Origin: Thiobacillaceae bacterium
Lineage (GTDB): Bacteria > Pseudomonadota > Gammaproteobacteria > Burkholderiales > Thiobacillaceae
DNA: 6,417 nucleotides
Assembly (NCBI GenBank): GCA_012274165.1
Contig: JAAPAA010000284.1
Span: 1-6,417, forward strand
Reading direction: 5' to 3'
The notes under the pieces were generated by a model. The model saw nothing but the letters and a program-made list of their open reading frames with translations. It ran no database searches and was not told the origin of the DNA. A program made the position numbers and the translations under genes. How positions within the stretch are numbered: position 1 is the first letter of the stretch; every line of letters begins with the position of its first letter. Shown here piece by piece: positions 1 through 5,429 of the stretch.

Positions 1-11
1 GAATCGCTTCG

Positions 12-146
12 ATGAATCAGCGCCGTGTCGTCGTCACCGGTCTGGGCCTGATCAGCCCGGTCGGCAACAGCGTCCCGGAAGGCTGGAAGAACCTGCTCGC
101 GGGGCGATCGGGCATCGCAAACATCACCCGCTTCGACGCCTCGCGC
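12..146 (+). CDS. fabF: FabF (3-oxoacyl-ACP synthase II), N-terminal fragment only
   Basis: The first 44-45 codons read as the N-terminus of beta-ketoacyl-ACP synthase II, the condensing enzyme that elongates acyl chains in fatty acid synthesis. The pattern RRVVVTGLGLISPVGN, then a Trp (residue 25), the LLAGRSGI stretch and ITRFDAS (residues 38-44) is the standard FabF start. A normal FabF is about 410 residues with a Cys-His-His active site; none of that is here. After about residue 45 the frame runs into the antisense of secA and stops matching FabF, although it stays open to 428. The start ATG lies 12 bases from the window edge, so the ribosome binding site and the expected upstream acpP cannot be judged. 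This is a fragment cut by a join and would not make a working enzyme. Confidence 0.85.
122..146. other. Junction shared by fabF and antisense secA
   Basis: These bases can be read both as fabF codons for ITRFDASR on the plus strand and as secA codons for VREASKRVM on the minus strand. Left of 122 only FabF fits, because the minus frame reads F instead of the Gly expected after KRVM. Right of about 146 only SecA fits well. The overlap of roughly 22-25 bases is the point where two unrelated loci have been joined. A join at a short shared word, close to a sequence end, is typical of an assembly or amplification chimera; a real rearrangement at microhomology is the alternative. Confidence 0.7.
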
Positions 147-376
147 ACCACCGCAAAGGCCTCGGGCAGCAGCTTGTCGAGCGTTTCGCCCACCTTGTCC
201 ATTCCAGCCTGGCCCAATCGCGATTTGAATTCGGCGGTCTTGGCGGCCAGTTCGCTGTCGGACAATTGTTCCATTGCCGGCTCAAGCGCATTGATCGCTT
301 TGACCTTTTGCAGGTATTGTTTGACCAGTCGGTCGTTACGACTGCCGAATACTTTTTTGATAATGGATTGCAGCAT
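122..376 (-). CDS. secA: SecA preprotein translocase ATPase, N-terminal fragment only
   Basis: Residues 1-84 match the SecA N-terminus: MLQSIIKKVFGSRNDR, then KINALEP-type text (here VKAINALEPAMEQLSD), LAAKTAEFK at 44-51, and the ETLDKLLPEAFAVVREASKRV segment at 64-84. SecA is the motor ATPase that drives preproteins through SecYEG and is normally about 900 residues. Only the leading helix and the segment before the Walker A region are present; the expected continuation (GMRHFDVQLIGG-type sequence followed by the GEGKT ATP site) is absent, since the frame passes into the antisense of fabF at about 122. A small extension, QAGMDKVG at about 56-63, interrupts the usual LGQGETLD text. The gene diverges from the DUF721 gene at 466, an arrangement consistent with betaproteobacterial secA neighbourhoods. 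Being essential, a truncated secA is more likely an artefact than a lost gene. Confidence 0.85.
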
Positions 377-465
377 GAGGAATCCGAAATGTCCGCAGGA
401 CGCGGTAAATCGTCAAATTTTAACATAGCAGCAGCGGCTTCTTGCGACGTTCGCGTGACACGGCC
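377..465. promoter_or_regulatory. Divergent intergenic region between secA and the DUF721 gene
   Basis: This 89-base gap must carry the promoters for both divergent genes. An AT-rich patch at 408-428 contains possible -10 hexamers: TAACAT on the plus strand at 421-426, and TATGTT (427-422) or TAAAAT (422-417) on the minus strand. None has a good -35 partner at 16-18 bases. Neither start has a strong Shine-Dalgarno sequence. The assignment is positional. Confidence 0.3.
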
Positions 466-897
466 ATGAGTTCCGCCAGCCTCGCCGATTTGCTCGCAAG
501 CCAGTTGCCACAAGGCCTTGCCGTGCGCGCCCGGGTGCTGCTCAACACCCAGGCTGCGCTCGACCACGCCTTGCCTGCGGCACTGGCGGGGCACGTCCGC
601 GTCATGCAGCTGGAAAACAGCGTGTTAAGTGTCGCCTGCGACAGCGGCGCCGGCGCCAGTCGGTTGCGCCAGCTATCCGACGCGCTGATCGTCAGTCTCG
701 TCAAACGCGGCATCGCTGTAGCGTCCGTGCGCATCAGCGTCAATCCCGAACTGATGGCGCGCTACATTCATCCTGTCGAGAAAACCGGCTTGCCGCCCGC
801 TGCACTGGACGGACTGGCACATCTGAACGCCGAGATTGAAGAGGGGCCGCTAAAAGAGGCGCTGGATCGGCTGTTGCGACATCACCGAAAAGTCTGA
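466..897 (+). CDS. DUF721 (DciA-like) family protein
   Basis: A 143-residue protein resembling the DUF721 family, whose studied members (DciA) help load the replicative helicase DnaB. The N-terminal SLADLLASQLPQ and a helical segment (about 18-40) are followed by the family's compact core: strand-like VRVMQLENSVLSVACDS (44-60), the helix ASRLRQLSDALIVSLVKRG (64-82) and a closing strand VRISVNP (88-94). The C-terminal 50 residues are a charged, probably helical or flexible tail ending LLRHHRKV. The often conserved Trp of the family was not seen in the first helix. ATG 466 was chosen because it places SLADLLAS near the start as in homologues; a TTG at 442 is in frame but has no better ribosome site. 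The gene is divergent from secA and its end converges on the rhodanese gene. The family call is good; a DnaB-loading role is carried over from the family. Confidence 0.75.
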   Translation: MSSASLADLLASQLPQGLAVRARVLLNTQAALDHALPAALAGHVRVMQLENSVLSVACDSGAGASRLRQLSDALIVSLVKRGIAVASVRISVNPELMARYIHPVEKTGLPPAALDGLAHLNAEIEEGPLKEALDRLLRHHRKV

Positions 898-953
898 TCG
901 AGCCCGCAATGGGCGTGAAGTGAAACCTGAGGCGGATTCATCAAACGCCCGGC
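898..953. other. Short convergent intergenic gap
   Basis: This 56-base gap separates the convergent ends of the DUF721 and rhodanese genes. It holds GGGCGT at about 910-915 and ACGCCC at about 945-950, which could pair across a loop of about 29 bases, but there is no T-tract on either strand. No convincing intrinsic terminator is visible. Confidence 0.35.
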
Positions 954-1340
954 TCAAGTTTGCTCCCACGGTAAGCCATCAAATTTCCAGCCATTTTTCG
1001 TGCAACGGTGGCGCGATTCGTCCATGTCGCCCTCAAACCCGTGGGTGACGTTGTACACCTCGGGGAAATTGTATTTTTCGAGATAACGTCCCGCCTCCGC
1101 AGAACGCCGGCCCGAGCGGCAGATCAGCACTACCGGGCGGTTGGCCGAAGCCGCCTTGCGCGAGTGGCCGAGAAAATCCGGGTTGACGTCCCAGTCAGGG
1201 CCATCCTGCCAGGCGATATGAATCGCACCGACCGGGTGACCAACGAACAGGTATTCGATTTCCGAGCGGCAATCGATGAACACTGCTTCGGGGTGTGTCT
1301 GCAAAAACTCAAGGGCCTCACTTGGCATCATATGTTTCAT
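954..1340 (-). CDS. Single-domain rhodanese-like sulfurtransferase
   Basis: A 128-residue cytoplasmic protein with one rhodanese domain; these enzymes move sulfane sulfur through a persulfide on an active-site Cys. The fold signatures are in order: PSEALEFLQ (6-14), VFIDCRSEIEYLFVGHPVGA (20-39) with the Asp-x-Arg substrate-side motif, and the active-site loop CRSGRRS with catalytic Cys74. The distal part has YNVTHGFEGDMD (96-107) and the common C-terminal GW..DGLPW segment (117-125). There is no signal peptide or membrane segment. ATG 1340 is preferred over the in-frame TTG at 1343, since it sits 6 bases after a GGAG ribosome site. The gene stands alone: its own promoter must lie in 1341-1400, because a strong terminator separates it from the PEP-CTERM gene upstream. 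The physiological sulfur donor and acceptor cannot be told from the sequence. Confidence 0.9.
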   Translation of the reverse strand: MKHMMPSEALEFLQTHPEAVFIDCRSEIEYLFVGHPVGAIHIAWQDGPDWDVNPDFLGHSRKAASANRPVVLICRSGRRSAEAGRYLEKYNFPEVYNVTHGFEGDMDESRHRCTKNGWKFDGLPWEQT

Positions 1341-1400
1341 CAAAATCTCCGCGGTATATCGAATAGCTTAGTAGTAAGTGTTTCTAGGTCCAAATAACAG
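1341..1400 (-). promoter_or_regulatory. Presumed promoter region of the rhodanese gene
   Basis: The gene needs its own promoter between the terminator and its start. The best sigma-70-like pair on the minus strand is TTGGAC and TAAGCT with a 17-base spacer, each matching only about half of the consensus. The ribosome site GGAGA lies at about 1346-1350. The location is inferred mostly from position. Confidence 0.25.
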
Positions 1401-1427
1401 AAAAGGCCCCGATAAACGGGGCCTTTT
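1401..1427 (-). terminator. Strong symmetrical rho-independent terminator
   Basis: An 11-base perfect inverted repeat (arms 1401-1411 and 1417-1427) with the loop ATAAA forms a GC-rich stem, GGCCCCG/CGGGGCC, flanked by A4 and T4. On the minus strand the run continues TTTTCTGTTATTT, as expected of an intrinsic terminator. It sits 18 bases past the stop of the PEP-CTERM gene and so ends that transcript before the rhodanese gene. Its symmetry means it could also stop plus-strand transcription coming from the DUF721 side. Confidence 0.9.
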
Positions 1428-1444
1428 CAGCTGACAGCCATCAC

Positions 1445-2314
1445 TCAAGCAGCCACGAGCTTCACCCGCTTGGCATTAATCCGTGTGAGACCGAACAACC
1501 CCGCACTCATCAGAAACAACGTACCGGGCTCCGGCACACCTCTGTTGCTGACGCCACACCCCGGCGTTCCCGAAGGCGCGTTGTCACAGGTACAGCCCGC
1601 AAGGGAGATCAGTTTGAAGTTGTCGTTGCCCGCTTTGGTGGGGTCGCCGCCAACAAAGGTATTCAGCGCGCCGATCAGCCAATAGCTTGAGTAGGTACTG
1701 TTGGCAAAATCGTGCGCCCCGGTACTGGTTCCGCCCAAAAAATTTCCGATCAGTGACCAGCCGTTTGACAGAAGCCCAGCATAAGACTGATTTGCCAGGC
1801 TCGCGGGGTTACCCGTACCCGTAAATGCCATCACTGTGAAATCAGAATCTCCGGATACCCACCCTGCATTGAAGGAACTGAGGTTAACCTTGTTCGTGAA
1901 GGAAAACAGGATGGAGTCCACGCGTTCATTGTTATCGATCGCATGTTCTGGGCTGCTCCCCTCATTGACATCCCTACCTGTAGGGCCGCCCGTGCAGTTG
2001 GAAAAGCCGGAGCAATCGTTATTCCGAACGCCCAGGCCGCTGCTGCCGTTCCGCGTGATATAGGCGCTGTCCAGCAGAACATTGGCAGAACCTACGGTAT
2101 TGGCCCAGCCTGAAGCAGTGGAGGCGATCCCGCCCTGCGTGTTGGATTGGGTATTGTTGAATGTCCAGGTGTCGCAACTGGGATTGGTCGCCCCGCCGCC
2201 GCCGCAGTTCGTGCTAGGGGGTGACGAATACGTTGCCTGGGCAGCACCCATGACGCCAAATGCGAGAACCAGCGTGCCGATCACTTTTGTTACTGGGCAA
2301 AATTTTGTAGTCAT
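1445..2314 (-). CDS. PEP-CTERM sorting domain-containing secreted protein
   Basis: A 289-residue exported protein and predicted exosortase substrate. Residues 1-27 form a Sec signal peptide (Lys4/Lys10, hydrophobic VIGTLVLAFGVMGA, cleavage after AQA). The C-terminus carries a complete PEP-CTERM signal: VPEPG at 260-264, a hydrophobic segment LFLMSAGLFGL (266-276), then a basic tail with R278, K282, R283 and K285. The middle is rich in Ser, Thr, Asn and Gly, with SPEHAIDNNERVDSILFSF (121-139) and GDSDFTVMAFTG (155-166); this resembles exosortase-dependent surface proteins of the XDP1 kind, an assignment from memory. Seven cysteines occur in the mature part (37, 47, 101, 107, 241, 243, 253). 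Met 2314 was chosen because it directly starts the signal peptide, has AAGGA 10 bases upstream, and lies downstream of a sigma-54 promoter; the open frame itself extends to 2401. The mature protein is expected to be surface-attached or released with extracellular polysaccharide. Confidence 0.9.
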   Translation of the reverse strand: MTTKFCPVTKVIGTLVLAFGVMGAAQATYSSPPSTNCGGGGATNPSCDTWTFNNTQSNTQGGIASTASGWANTVGSANVLLDSAYITRNGSSGLGVRNNDCSGFSNCTGGPTGRDVNEGSSPEHAIDNNERVDSILFSFTNKVNLSSFNAGWVSGDSDFTVMAFTGTGNPASLANQSYAGLLSNGWSLIGNFLGGTSTGAHDFANSTYSSYWLIGALNTFVGGDPTKAGNDNFKLISLAGCTCDNAPSGTPGCGVSNRGVPEPGTLFLMSAGLFGLTRINAKRVKLVAA

Positions 2315-2359
2315 TTTTGGATTGTCCTTATTGATATCCGGAACATGCAATTCGATACA

Positions 2360-2375
2360 AGCAAGACATATGCCG
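2360..2375 (-). promoter_or_regulatory. Sigma-54 (-24/-12) promoter of the PEP-CTERM gene
   Basis: Read on the minus strand, the 16-mer CGGCATATGTCTTGCT fits the RpoN consensus TGGCACG-N4-TTGCW: GGCA at -24 and TTGCT at -12, with the invariant GG and GC twelve bases apart. Mismatches are at the first T, the C and the G of the -24 block. Transcription would begin near 2349, giving a leader of about 35 bases that contains the AAGGA ribosome site. RpoN with the PrsK/PrsR two-component pair is known to drive PEP-CTERM genes in EPS-forming betaproteobacteria, so the match is in the expected context. It is not proof of use. Confidence 0.7.
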
Positions 2376-2390
2376 ATAAAATTATTATCG
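2374..2390. repeat. AT-rich inverted repeat touching the -24 box
   Basis: A perfect 6-base inverted repeat, CGATAA (2374-2379) and TTATCG (2385-2390), has a 5-base spacer. Its inner end overlaps the upstream edge of the -24 element by two bases, so it could be an operator, an IHF-type bend site or chance in AT-rich DNA. Confidence 0.4.
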
Positions 2391-2453
2391 TTATTTATCA
2401 TTTAGATAGGAGCATCGAAGCAGGTTTATCGGGTCTGGTTTCCTAAATTGTGT

Positions 2454-2478
2454 AAAAAAATCCGACTCGATTCCGTTT
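2454..2478 (-). terminator. Possible weak terminator after prsT
   Basis: Eighteen bases past the prsT stop, the minus strand has a short AATC/GATT stem with a six-base loop, followed by seven T residues (2460-2454). The stem is short, and G-T pairs are needed to extend it. It may end prsT transcription before the PEP-CTERM promoter, or be leaky. Confidence 0.3.
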
Positions 2479-2495
2479 GCAACATGCTGTTCGGC

Positions 2496-5219
2496 TTATT
2501 TGTTTGCCTCGGATTTGCGTTTGAGAGCCTTGGCAAGGTGGTCGCGGATGTCCGGATTATTGGGAGCGCGCACCTGCGCTTCCCGCAGATAACGTAAACC
2601 CTTTTCCACTTGCCCGGCCTCCACCCATGCCCACCCCAGGGTGTCGGCAACGTTGGCATCTCGGGGAGCGAGTTGATAGGCTTTTTCTGCCACCGCCAGT
2701 GCACCTGGCTGGCCCCGCTTGAGCATGACATAGGCCAGATCATTGTAAATACTCGCGTCATTGGGCAACTGTTTGCCCAGCATCTCGTAGTGTTGTTGCG
2801 CCAAAGCGAGTTGCCCTGCCTGAATGTACGCACCGGCCAGGACGCGACGGGCGCGCTGATCTGTCGGATTGTTACTGACCCAAGCCTGGATGAACTCCAA
2901 TGCGCGTGCAGTATTGCCAGCTTGGTTGTAAGCGGTATAGAGGCTGACCGCGTGCCCCGCATTTTTTTCCAGATTTAATGCATTGATATAGGCCGGAATG
3001 GCGTCGTTATAGCGTTGGCGCTGCATGGCAATGTCGCCGAGCAGTTGTTGCACGGAGGCTTCACGTGGATATTTAACGGCCAGGGTACGCGTCTGTTGTT
3101 CAGCAGCATCCAGATTGCCTGACAACTGTTCGAGACGGGCCTTGAGCAACAGGGCGGGGAAGTAGCCCGGTTTGCTTAACAGGGCTTTCTCCAGTGAATA
3201 GCGTGCGCCCTCATAATCGCCCACGCCGATCAGAAGCTCTGCAGCCCGCTGCTGCCAATCTGCATCAAAGCCGGCAAGTTGCGTAATCTGCCGAAAGTTT
3301 TCGCGGGCCAGGCCACGATTCCCTACGGCAAGATAGGCGCGACCCAAGGTTGCCAACGCCTGTAAATTATCCCGACTGCCTGCCTGAACCCCCTTGGCGA
3401 TATCCAGTGCTTTCTGGACATCGCCAGTATTCAGATACAGATCAACCAGCAGGATATTTGGCCTGAGACTTTTCGGATTGAATGAACGCGCTTTCTCCAG
3501 CCATCTGATGGCGTCCTGCGGGCGCTGGCTGACGAGTTCCACCTGAGCGAGTTCGAACAACACATCCAGGTTCTTGGGTTGTTCCTGGAGAATGGCCAGC
3601 AAGCGCCGCCGGGCGTCGTCGGGTTTGCCTTCATACAAATCGAGCCGTGCCAGATTTAGCTTGGCCGGGGTGAAGCGCTTGTCCTTCTCCAATACCTGCT
3701 CATAGGTTTTGCGGGCAGCCGCCCGGTCTTTGGCGACGCCTTGCGCAACAGCCAGAAGATTCAGCGCCGTTAAATTATTCGGCTCATTTCGAGTGATCGC
3801 CTGCAGTAGCTGTATGGCCTGTTTTGCCTGGTTTTGTTTGAGATACATGATGGCCAGCGGAACACCTGGACGGGCGCTTCCCGGACTCTTGGCATAGGCC
3901 TTCTGGAGCTGCAGCATCCCCAGTTCTTCCTGTCCGCTTCCAATCAGACTCAAACCATAGTTTGCAGTGATGTCCGGCGCATTGCCGCCGCTCATGCTGG
4001 AAGCCTCCTCAAGCAGGGAGACGGCTTTGGCGTGTTGCCCCAGGTTCATATAGGCCGATGCCAGCATCGACAGGGCCTGGGGGTCATTGGGCCGGCTACC
4101 GCCGGGGCCTTCAAGGACCGCCACCGCTTTGGCATATTCCCTTTCGCCCATCAAAATGGAGGCCATGATCTTGCGTGCGCCCAAGTGCTGGGGAAATTTC
4201 TTGAGGTAGGCGCCGAGATAGGTCTTGGCTTTTTCGTTCTGGCCGAGGCTGTAATGTGAAATGCCGCCCAGAAGCACCAATTGGGGACGCGTCAGTACCG
4301 CTTCGAATGGGAGCGCATCCAGGGCGCTTGAAGCGGCGATCAGTGCATTGTGTACTTCGGCTTCCTTACCCTGCTGCCCCGCCAGCAGCGCCTGTAGGTA
4401 GGCACTGCGTGGGTCATCCGGGAATTTCTGCTTCAGCGTCGCCACATCCCGGGCGGCCTCCTCATTTCTTTTCAGGTCAAACAGCAAGGAAGCCCGTGCG
4501 ATCAGCGCATCGAGATAATCCGCTTTCAGCTTCAATGCCTTGCCGTAGCCCGCCAGCGCGTCCTGAGTATTGCCTTGCGCATGGGCAATCGAGCCCAACA
4601 TGTTCCAACCTGACGGGTCGGCCGGATTTTTTGTTACCGCCAGCTGAGCCAGGGACAAGGCATCTGAAAAATGACTGCCGCGCAAATAGACCATTGATTG
4701 CGCAACCAGCGCATCCGACCGATAGGGATAAATCTGCCGGGCCTTCTCCAGCGATTGAATCGCTGGGCGCTCCTGACCGAGCTCCATTTGCGCGTAAGCA
4801 CGGGTAACCAGCACCTTGTATTTCACGTCGGGCGGCAGCCCATCGGGGGAGAAGCGTTCCAGCAGCGCCTGATTCCGGCCAAGCAGGTTATAGACTTCAA
4901 CTTGCATGGCGATAATCTGGGAGCGATCCGCGCCCAGTTTCTCCGCGTCCGCCAGAACACGCTCAGCCCCCAATGGCGCGCCGCTCTTGAGATAGGCTTC
5001 TCCAAGAAGCACAAGCGCGGGCAACATTTTGCTGTCCTGCTGCAGTGCGTTCTTCAACTGGACAATGGCGCCCTTGGTATCGTTACGCTGCATGCGAACC
5101 AGCGCATCCTCATAATAGATCGATACTTTTTCTACCTGGTCAGTGGCCACGGCGTACTGGAATGGCGCGTTCAAAAGCAGCACCATCAGGATGGAATTCA
5201 ATCGTTTTCTTGCGGTCAT
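2496..5219 (-). CDS. prsT: PEP-CTERM/exosortase system TPR-repeat protein PrsT
   Basis: A 907-residue exported protein made almost wholly of tandem tetratricopeptide repeats, matching the PrsT family in length (about 900) and in text. Residues 1-25 are a Sec signal peptide (ARKR, then LNSILMVLLLNAPF, cleavage after AVA). The first TPR follows at once (YYEDALVRMQRNDTKGAIVQLKNAL), and repeats of the A..LG..Y...G....A...L..A....P type continue to the end, closing with DTLGWAWVEAGQVEKGLRYL (859-878) and HLAKAL (894-899). The family accompanies exosortase, PrsK and PrsR in EPS-forming bacteria; its exact role is unknown, probably as an envelope scaffold in EPS or surface-protein export. The family is named a lipoprotein family, but no lipobox Cys exists here, nor any Cys in the mature chain. 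Met 5219 was chosen although the frame opens at 5297, because a sigma-54 promoter lies between them. The ribosome site is weak (AGGA 14 bases upstream). Confidence 0.92.
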   Translation of the reverse strand: MTARKRLNSILMVLLLNAPFQYAVATDQVEKVSIYYEDALVRMQRNDTKGAIVQLKNALQQDSKMLPALVLLGEAYLKSGAPLGAERVLADAEKLGADRSQIIAMQVEVYNLLGRNQALLERFSPDGLPPDVKYKVLVTRAYAQMELGQERPAIQSLEKARQIYPYRSDALVAQSMVYLRGSHFSDALSLAQLAVTKNPADPSGWNMLGSIAHAQGNTQDALAGYGKALKLKADYLDALIARASLLFDLKRNEEAARDVATLKQKFPDDPRSAYLQALLAGQQGKEAEVHNALIAASSALDALPFEAVLTRPQLVLLGGISHYSLGQNEKAKTYLGAYLKKFPQHLGARKIMASILMGEREYAKAVAVLEGPGGSRPNDPQALSMLASAYMNLGQHAKAVSLLEEASSMSGGNAPDITANYGLSLIGSGQEELGMLQLQKAYAKSPGSARPGVPLAIMYLKQNQAKQAIQLLQAITRNEPNNLTALNLLAVAQGVAKDRAAARKTYEQVLEKDKRFTPAKLNLARLDLYEGKPDDARRRLLAILQEQPKNLDVLFELAQVELVSQRPQDAIRWLEKARSFNPKSLRPNILLVDLYLNTGDVQKALDIAKGVQAGSRDNLQALATLGRAYLAVGNRGLARENFRQITQLAGFDADWQQRAAELLIGVGDYEGARYSLEKALLSKPGYFPALLLKARLEQLSGNLDAAEQQTRTLAVKYPREASVQQLLGDIAMQRQRYNDAIPAYINALNLEKNAGHAVSLYTAYNQAGNTARALEFIQAWVSNNPTDQRARRVLAGAYIQAGQLALAQQHYEMLGKQLPNDASIYNDLAYVMLKRGQPGALAVAEKAYQLAPRDANVADTLGWAWVEAGQVEKGLRYLREAQVRAPNNPDIRDHLAKALKRKSEANK

Positions 5220-5266
5220 CAGGCTTTTCGCGATCCTGTGTTGGATGGATTTCACGCGAAAAGACA

Positions 5267-5282
5267 GGCAAATTTCACGCCA
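5267..5282 (-). promoter_or_regulatory. Sigma-54 (-24/-12) promoter of prsT
   Basis: Read on the minus strand, TGGCGTGAAATTTGCC matches TGGCACG-N4-TTGCW at TGGC, G7 and TTGC, with the invariant GG and GC twelve bases apart. Mismatches are A to G and C to T in the -24 block, and the final W. Transcription would start near 5256, giving a leader of about 37 bases before ATG 5219. It resembles the element before the PEP-CTERM gene in sequence and position, which points to common control by RpoN and an enhancer-binding protein such as PrsR. The regulator gene is not in this window. Confidence 0.75.
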
Positions 5283-5371
5283 ACCCACTTGGCACATGAT
5301 TTACACGCTTGAGTTGAATATCGCCTCTGTTTCCTGTGGCAAATTGGGCAGAAACGTCGACCTGTCAACAG

Positions 5372-5399
5372 TTACAGCCCGGCATGTCTGCCAGTGTAA
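5372..5399. promoter_or_regulatory. Nested dyad, candidate enhancer-protein site upstream of prsT
   Basis: TTACA (5372-5376) is mirrored by TGTAA (5395-5399), and nested inside are GGCA (5381-5384) and TGCC (5389-5392), the two dyads being centred within one base of each other. The site lies about 90-115 bases upstream of the prsT -24 box, the usual distance for a sigma-54 enhancer-binding protein. It overlaps the candidate metH -10 box. No binding consensus was compared, so the function is a guess. Confidence 0.35.
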
Positions 5400-5402
5400 A
5401 AT
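5397..5402 (+). promoter_or_regulatory. Candidate -10 box for metH
   Basis: TAAAAT on the plus strand matches 5 of 6 bases of the sigma-70 -10 consensus and would give a leader of about 20 bases before ATG 5430. No good -35 partner is seen (TTACAG at 5372-5377 has a long 19-base spacer). No SAM, SAH or cobalamin riboswitch is recognisable, and there is hardly room for one after this box. Confidence 0.35.
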
Positions 5403-5429
5403 TCGGGTTTGCCTGATCCCAACCGCGCC

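Noticed and set aside
1008..1397. Plus-strand frame opposite the rhodanese gene
   Set aside because: The minus strand has the CRSGRRS active-site loop and a good ribosome site; the plus frame shows nothing.
2315..2401. Upstream extension of the PEP-CTERM protein to 2401
   Set aside because: It adds 29 residues before a complete signal peptide and starts upstream of the -24/-12 promoter; the ATG at 2314 has its own AAGGA.
2496..5219. DNA repeats or CRISPR-like structure within the prsT region
   Set aside because: Periodicity is at the protein level (34-residue TPR units) with diverged DNA; there are no identical repeats with spacers.
5220..5297. Upstream extension of prsT to the ATG at 5297
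   Set aside because: It would place 26 residues, including two Cys, before the signal peptide and would begin upstream of the sigma-54 promoter at 5267-5282.
5290..5305. Plus-strand TGGCACATGATTTACA as a sigma-54 promoter for metH
   Set aside because: The -24 part is perfect, but the invariant GC at -12 is AC, and metH is not expected to depend on RpoN.
4698..5312. Open plus-strand frame of 204 codons opposite the 5' part of prsT
   Set aside because: It is antisense to a clear TPR protein, has no recognisable family or ribosome site, and its composition is that of an antisense frame.
5220..5429. SAM, SAH or cobalamin riboswitch upstream of metH
   Set aside because: Such elements can precede metH, but no characteristic conserved stems or B12-box were recognised, and the candidate promoter leaves only about 20 bases of leader.
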